A program made the position numbers and the translations under genes. The notes below the pieces were generated by a model. It was given only the letters and a program-made list of their open reading frames with translations, was not told the origin of the DNA and ran no database searches. A stretch of DNA of 64,000 bases from contig JAIUPA010000033.1 of assembly GCA_020161665.1 (NCBI GenBank), positions 57,053-121,052 of the forward strand, written 5' to 3'. Position 1 is the stretch's first letter, and the number at the start of each line of letters is the position of its first letter. Origin of the DNA: Pseudomonadota bacterium. Its GTDB lineage: Bacteria > Pseudomonadota > Alphaproteobacteria > Rhizobiales > Rhizobiaceae. Positions 61,051 to 64,000 of this stretch are shown piece by piece.

Positions 61051-61662
61051 TCAAAGCCCACCGTGCAATTTCAGGAAATCCACGATGTCGGCCACGCCAT
61101 CACCGCGCTTCAGGTCTGTAAAGACGAAGGGCATCGCGCCGCGCTGCTTAGTGGCATCGCGTTCCATCACGCCAAGGTCAGCCCCCACATAAGGCGCCAG
61201 ATCCTTCTTGTTGATCACCAGCATGTCGGACCGGGTAATGCCCGGCCCGCCCTTGCGCGGGATTTCCTCCCCCTGACACACCGAGATCACGTAAAGGGTA
61301 ATATCGGCAAGATCGGGCGAAAAGGTTGCGGCCAGATTGTCGCCGCCGGATTCGATGAACACCACATCGAGATCAGGAAACCGCTCGTTGAGCGCCGCAA
61401 TGGCCTGCAGGTTGATGGTCGCATCCTCGCGAATGGCCGTGTGCGGGCAACCGCCTGTCTCCACACCCATGATGCGCTCGGAGGGCAGCGCCTGCATGCG
61501 CACCAGCGCTTCAGCATCCTCGGTCGTGTAAATGTCGTTGGTGACGACGGCGACCGAGAATTCGTCGCGCATGGCCTTGCACAGCTTGTCCGTCAGCGCC
61601 GTTTTGCCAGAGCCGACCGGCCCGCCAATGCCCACCCGCAGAGGTCCGTTGCCTGATGCCAT
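61051..61662 (-). CDS. ureG: urease accessory GTPase UreG
   Basis: 203-residue SIMIBI GTPase that drives nickel insertion into urease. P-loop [13 protein letters not shown] near residue 12, metal-binding CPH in [30 protein letters not shown], and the guanine-specificity [10 protein letters not shown]. It follows ureF by 18 bases in the order ureE-ureF-ureG, usual for rhizobia. Confidence 0.97.
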   Translation of the reverse strand: MASGNGPLRVGIGGPVGSGKTALTDKLCKAMRDEFSVAVVTNDIYTTEDAEALVRMQALPSERIMGVETGGCPHTAIREDATINLQAIAALNERFPDLDVVFIESGGDNLAATFSPDLADITLYVISVCQGEEIPRKGGPGITRSDMLVINKKDLAPYVGADLGVMERDATKQRGAMPFVFTDLKRGDGVADIVDFLKLHGGL

Positions 61663-61680
61663 TGTCCTTCACCTTCCAGT

Positions 61681-62352
61681 TTAAGACTTGAACAGTCTCG
61701 AATATTGCGTCTCGTGCCGCATGACCGCGATTTCGGCGCGGATTGCGGCACTGCCCAGATCATCCAGCGTCGAGGCCGCTGCCTTGGCGGCCAGATCGAG
61801 GATCGGCCCCTCAAGCGCGGCGAGAAGAGCAACGCCCTGCTTCTGCCCGCACACGCCCAGCCGCAAACCTGCCGACACCATTTGCGACGCCGCCGCATGG
61901 AGATACCCGGCCAGCGCATCGGCAAGCGGCACGCCGGTCTGCCCGGCCACCGCCCCGACGGCCACCGGATAGGCGATGCGCCCGCCGGTTCGCTCGGCAA
62001 AAGGCTCGGCCCAGGCCGCCGCCGCCGTCAGGAAGGCTTCGCCCAGCGCCAGCGTTTCCTGATGGCGCTCGCGCGATCCCGCCAGAGCCGCCGCCAGTTC
62101 TGCCAGATCACCAAGCGCGGCAAGATCATTGGCCTTGCGCCAGGCTTCGGCAAAGAAAACAGCGTCGTTCCAGCCAGCGCCATGGAAAAGCGCCGTCGTG
62201 ATCCAGCCTTTCAGGCCATCCGCGTCGCTGACCCAGCGGTCATGCACGGCACGCTCCAGCCCGCCGGACCAGACGAAAGCGCCGACCGGAAAGGCGGGAG
62301 AAAGCCATGTCAGAAGGCGCAGAAGGGCAGCCCCTGCCCGCTGATCGCTCAT
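61681..62352 (-). CDS. ureF: urease accessory protein UreF
   Basis: 223-residue all-helical protein that forms the activation complex with UreD/UreH and UreG on apo-urease. Recognised by LLRLLTWLSPAFPVGAFVWSGGLE at the N terminus and by the C-terminal pattern AEIAVMRHETQYSRLFKS. It starts 6 bases after ureE on the same strand. Lengths and order are normal. Confidence 0.95.
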   Translation of the reverse strand: MSDQRAGAALLRLLTWLSPAFPVGAFVWSGGLERAVHDRWVSDADGLKGWITTALFHGAGWNDAVFFAEAWRKANDLAALGDLAELAAALAGSRERHQETLALGEAFLTAAAAWAEPFAERTGGRIAYPVAVGAVAGQTGVPLADALAGYLHAAASQMVSAGLRLGVCGQKQGVALLAALEGPILDLAAKAAASTLDDLGSAAIRAEIAVMRHETQYSRLFKS

Positions 62353-62358
62353 CGTGCC

Positions 62359-63012
62359 TCAGCCGTGCTTGTGGCCGTGGTCGTGGTGGTGATGACCGCA
62401 GCCGCAGCCCTCGCCATGCTCATGGCTATGGTCGTGGGCATGTTCATGGCTGTGGTCGTGCTTATGCTCATGCTCATGGTCGTGATGATGACCACAACCG
62501 CATTCCGCACCATGCTCATGCTTATGGCCGTGATCATGGGCGTGCCCGTGATCATGGTGGTCATGGTGATCATGGCCGCCATGGGCGTGATAGGCACCAC
62601 GTACCGGCTGGAACGCCGAATCCACCGGCGAAACGGTGGCGCCCAGTCCTTCCAGCATGGCGCGGATCACGTGGTCGCGCTGAATGAGGATACGCTCCGG
62701 ACCGATTTCGGCGGGCATGTGACGATTGCCCAGATGCCAGGCGATTTCGGCCAGATGCAGCGGGTTGCGGCCGCGCACTTCGAACAGCTTTTCCGCAGCG
62801 GCCACGATTTCCACCAGATCGCCATTGTCCAGCAGAAGCTTGTCGCCATCGGCAAACAGCACGGCTTCCTTGAGGTCGAGCATGACCATATCGCCATTGT
62901 CGAGCGTCAGAAGCTTGCGGCGCAGGTGCCGCAGATCATGCGGCAATTCCACCTTGGCCGATGCCGGGTCCGAATTCTGGCCAGCGGGAATATAGGAGTG
63001 AACGCGCTGCAT
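62359..63012 (-). CDS. ureE: urease nickel chaperone UreE with long His-rich tail
   Basis: 217 residues. The first 140 hold the normal UreE domains (N-terminal peptide-binding region, then [22 protein letters not shown] with the nickel His). Residues 142-217 are a metal-binding tail with 35 His and 4 Cys, including two CGCGHHH units at 171-177 and 203-209. The tail is longer than in most UreE proteins and should store several nickel ions. The opposite frames look open here only because of the repeat. Confidence 0.95.
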   Translation of the reverse strand: MQRVHSYIPAGQNSDPASAKVELPHDLRHLRRKLLTLDNGDMVMLDLKEAVLFADGDKLLLDNGDLVEIVAAAEKLFEVRGRNPLHLAEIAWHLGNRHMPAEIGPERILIQRDHVIRAMLEGLGATVSPVDSAFQPVRGAYHAHGGHDHHDHHDHGHAHDHGHKHEHGAECGCGHHHDHEHEHKHDHSHEHAHDHSHEHGEGCGCGHHHHDHGHKHG

Positions 63013-63080
63013 GGCTTGTCCTGTCTGTCTGTTGGCGAAAAGAAAGCGCGGCGCAAAAGCGCGCCGCTCTTCTCCTCTAT

Positions 63081-64000
63081 TTAGAACAGGAAGTAGCGCT
63101 GCGCCATAGGCAGAACCTTGGCAGGTTCGCAGGTCAGCAACACGCCGTCGGCGCGAACTTCATAGGTTTCCGGGTCCACTTCAACATGCGGCGTCAGGTC
63201 ATTCAGCACCATGGAGGCCTTGGAAATCCCGCCGCGCGTGTTCTTGACCGCCACCAGCTGCTTGGCCACGCCAAGCTTGGCCGAAAGCCCTGCGTCAAGG
63301 CTAGCCTGCGAAACAAAGGTGACGGAGGAGTTCGTGCGCGCCTTGCCATAAGCGCCGAACATCGGGCGGTAATGAACCGGCTGCGGCGTCGGGATGGAGG
63401 CATTCGGATCGCCCATCGGAGCCGCAGCGATCACACCACCCAAAAGCACCATATCCGGCTTCACGCCGAAGAAGGCCGGGTTCCACATCACGAGGTCGGC
63501 GCGCTTGCCCACTTCGACCGAGCCGATCTCATGGCTGAGACCATGGGCAATCGCCGGGTTGATCGTATACTTGGCGATGTAGCGGCGAACGCGGAAATTG
63601 TCGTTGTCGCCGGTTTCTTCCTTTAGCGCGCCGCGCTGGCGCTTCATCTTGTCCGCCGTCTGCCAGGTGCGGATCGCCACTTCACCGACGCGGCCCATGG
63701 CCTGACTGTCAGACGAGATGATCGAAAACGCGCCGATATCATGGAGAATATCTTCCGCCGCAATCGTTTCCTTGCGGATACGGCTTTCGGCAAAGGCGAT
63801 GTCTTCCGGGATTGACGGCGACAGGTGATGGCAGACCATCAGCATGTCGAGATGCTCGGCGAGCGTGTTCTGCGTATAGGGCCGCGTCGGATTGGTAGAC
63901 GACGGAATGACGTTCTTCTGGCCGCAGATCTTGATGATATCCGGTGCGTGGCCACCGCCCGCCCCTTCCGTGTGGAAGGCATGGATGGTGCGGCCCTTGA
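63081..64000 (-). CDS. ureC: urease alpha subunit, C-terminal part (5' end outside window)
   Basis: About 306 C-terminal residues of the nickel-containing catalytic subunit, which hydrolyses urea to ammonia and carbamate. Visible: [15 protein letters not shown] with a nickel-ligand His, [13 protein letters not shown] with the catalytic His loop on the mobile flap, and [13 protein letters not shown]. The end MAQRYFLF is the usual UreC terminus. The apparent start at 63845 is internal. ureD, ureA and ureB would lie further right, upstream in transcription. It uses the urea made by Alc and AllA. Confidence 0.96.
   Translation of the reverse strand, partial: KGRTIHAFHTEGAGGGHAPDIIKICGQKNVIPSSTNPTRPYTQNTLAEHLDMLMVCHHLSPSIPEDIAFAESRIRKETIAAEDILHDIGAFSIISSDSQAMGRVGEVAIRTWQTADKMKRQRGALKEETGDNDNFRVRRYIAKYTINPAIAHGLSHEIGSVEVGKRADLVMWNPAFFGVKPDMVLLGGVIAAAPMGDPNASIPTPQPVHYRPMFGAYGKARTNSSVTFVSQASLDAGLSAKLGVAKQLVAVKNTRGGISKASMVLNDLTPHVEVDPETYEVRADGVLLTCEPAKVLPMAQRYFLF

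Noticed and set aside
62349..62600. 83-residue Met/Thr-rich minus-strand frame at the ureE end
   Set aside because: Frame-shifted reading of the His-repeat codons of ureE; not a separate gene.
63081..63845. Complete 254-residue amidohydrolase gene starting at 63845
   Set aside because: The frame continues without a stop to the window edge with UreC motifs ([12 protein letters not shown]), so 63845 is an internal methionine.
1..64000. tRNA, rRNA, transposase or prophage genes
   Set aside because: I looked for cloverleaf-type sequences, integrase and transposase motifs and saw none; a dedicated RNA search would be needed to exclude a tRNA.

Overview
The window reads as a chromosome segment of a rhizobial alphaproteobacterium (Hyphomicrobiales, most likely Rhizobiaceae close to Agrobacterium/Rhizobium). 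The evidence is high GC, RIME-like intergenic hairpin repeats (five copies), a 420-residue BacA, a membrane urate hydroxylase PuuD, an aglA-type alpha-glucosidase and a PHO-boxed GT4 glycosyltransferase. This assignment is inference from gene content. I see no rRNA, tRNA, CRISPR array, transposase or prophage. Genes are dense, and most apparent long ORFs on the opposite strand are GC-bias shadows.

Layout. 1-1.7 kb: 5' part of an alpha-glucosidase, then a glycosyltransferase behind a triple PHO-like repeat. 1.7-5.7 kb: two arsenic-type units, arsR1-acr3-arsC and arsR2-arsP-thioredoxin-osmC, each with a palindrome lying over the regulator's start codon. 5.7-16.5 kb: AraC regulator, PEBP-like protein, der and a YfgM-like protein, NnrU, a polysaccharide deacetylase, bacA, an MFS carrier, a small Cys-rich secreted protein, a methionine aminopeptidase and a flavin monooxygenase. 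16.7-24.1 kb: xdhABC-puuD-guaD. 24.3-28.5 kb: LysR/quinone reductase, a K+ channel, an L-lactate-dehydrogenase-like enzyme and a YefM-YoeB pair. 28.5-32.6 kb: ureide operon puuE-uraD-alc-allA-uraH plus a phosphoesterase. 32.7-39.9 kb: split MnmC halves, a large hybrid histidine kinase, a truncated hemoglobin, DUF423 and DUF2325 genes. 40.2-53.9 kb: pyrimidine catabolism (preT-preA, rutR, a carbamoyl-amide hydrolase, DUF559, hydA, an ABC importer). 54.1-60.5 kb: RND efflux pair, an Fnr-type regulator, LysE exporter. 60.5-64 kb: Lrp regulator and ureG-ureF-ureE-ureC (ureC runs off the edge).

Together the main theme is nitrogen recovery from nucleobases. Guanine and hypoxanthine/xanthine go to urate (GuaD, XdhABC), urate to 5-hydroxyisourate (PuuD), then through UraH, UraD, PuuE, Alc and AllA to glyoxylate and urea, which urease hydrolyses. 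Uracil/thymine go through PreTA, HydA and the M20 hydrolase to beta-amino acids and ammonia. Two sequences that fit the RutR operator (TTGACCA-N2-TGGTCAA) lie upstream of preT and in the rutR/hydrolase gap.

The most unusual structural signal is at three convergent gene ends (7.3-7.5, 11.5-11.7 and 42.9-43.2 kb). There a repeat element sits between two near-identical copies of a terminator hairpin, as if insertion had duplicated the terminator. Other points worth a second look are a probably leaderless arsR1 message, RIME repeats placed inside operons (one supplying the ribosome binding site of a DUF559 gene), a degenerate pyruvate-kinase-like protein, and a class II FNR-type promoter with a 53-codon leader ORF.
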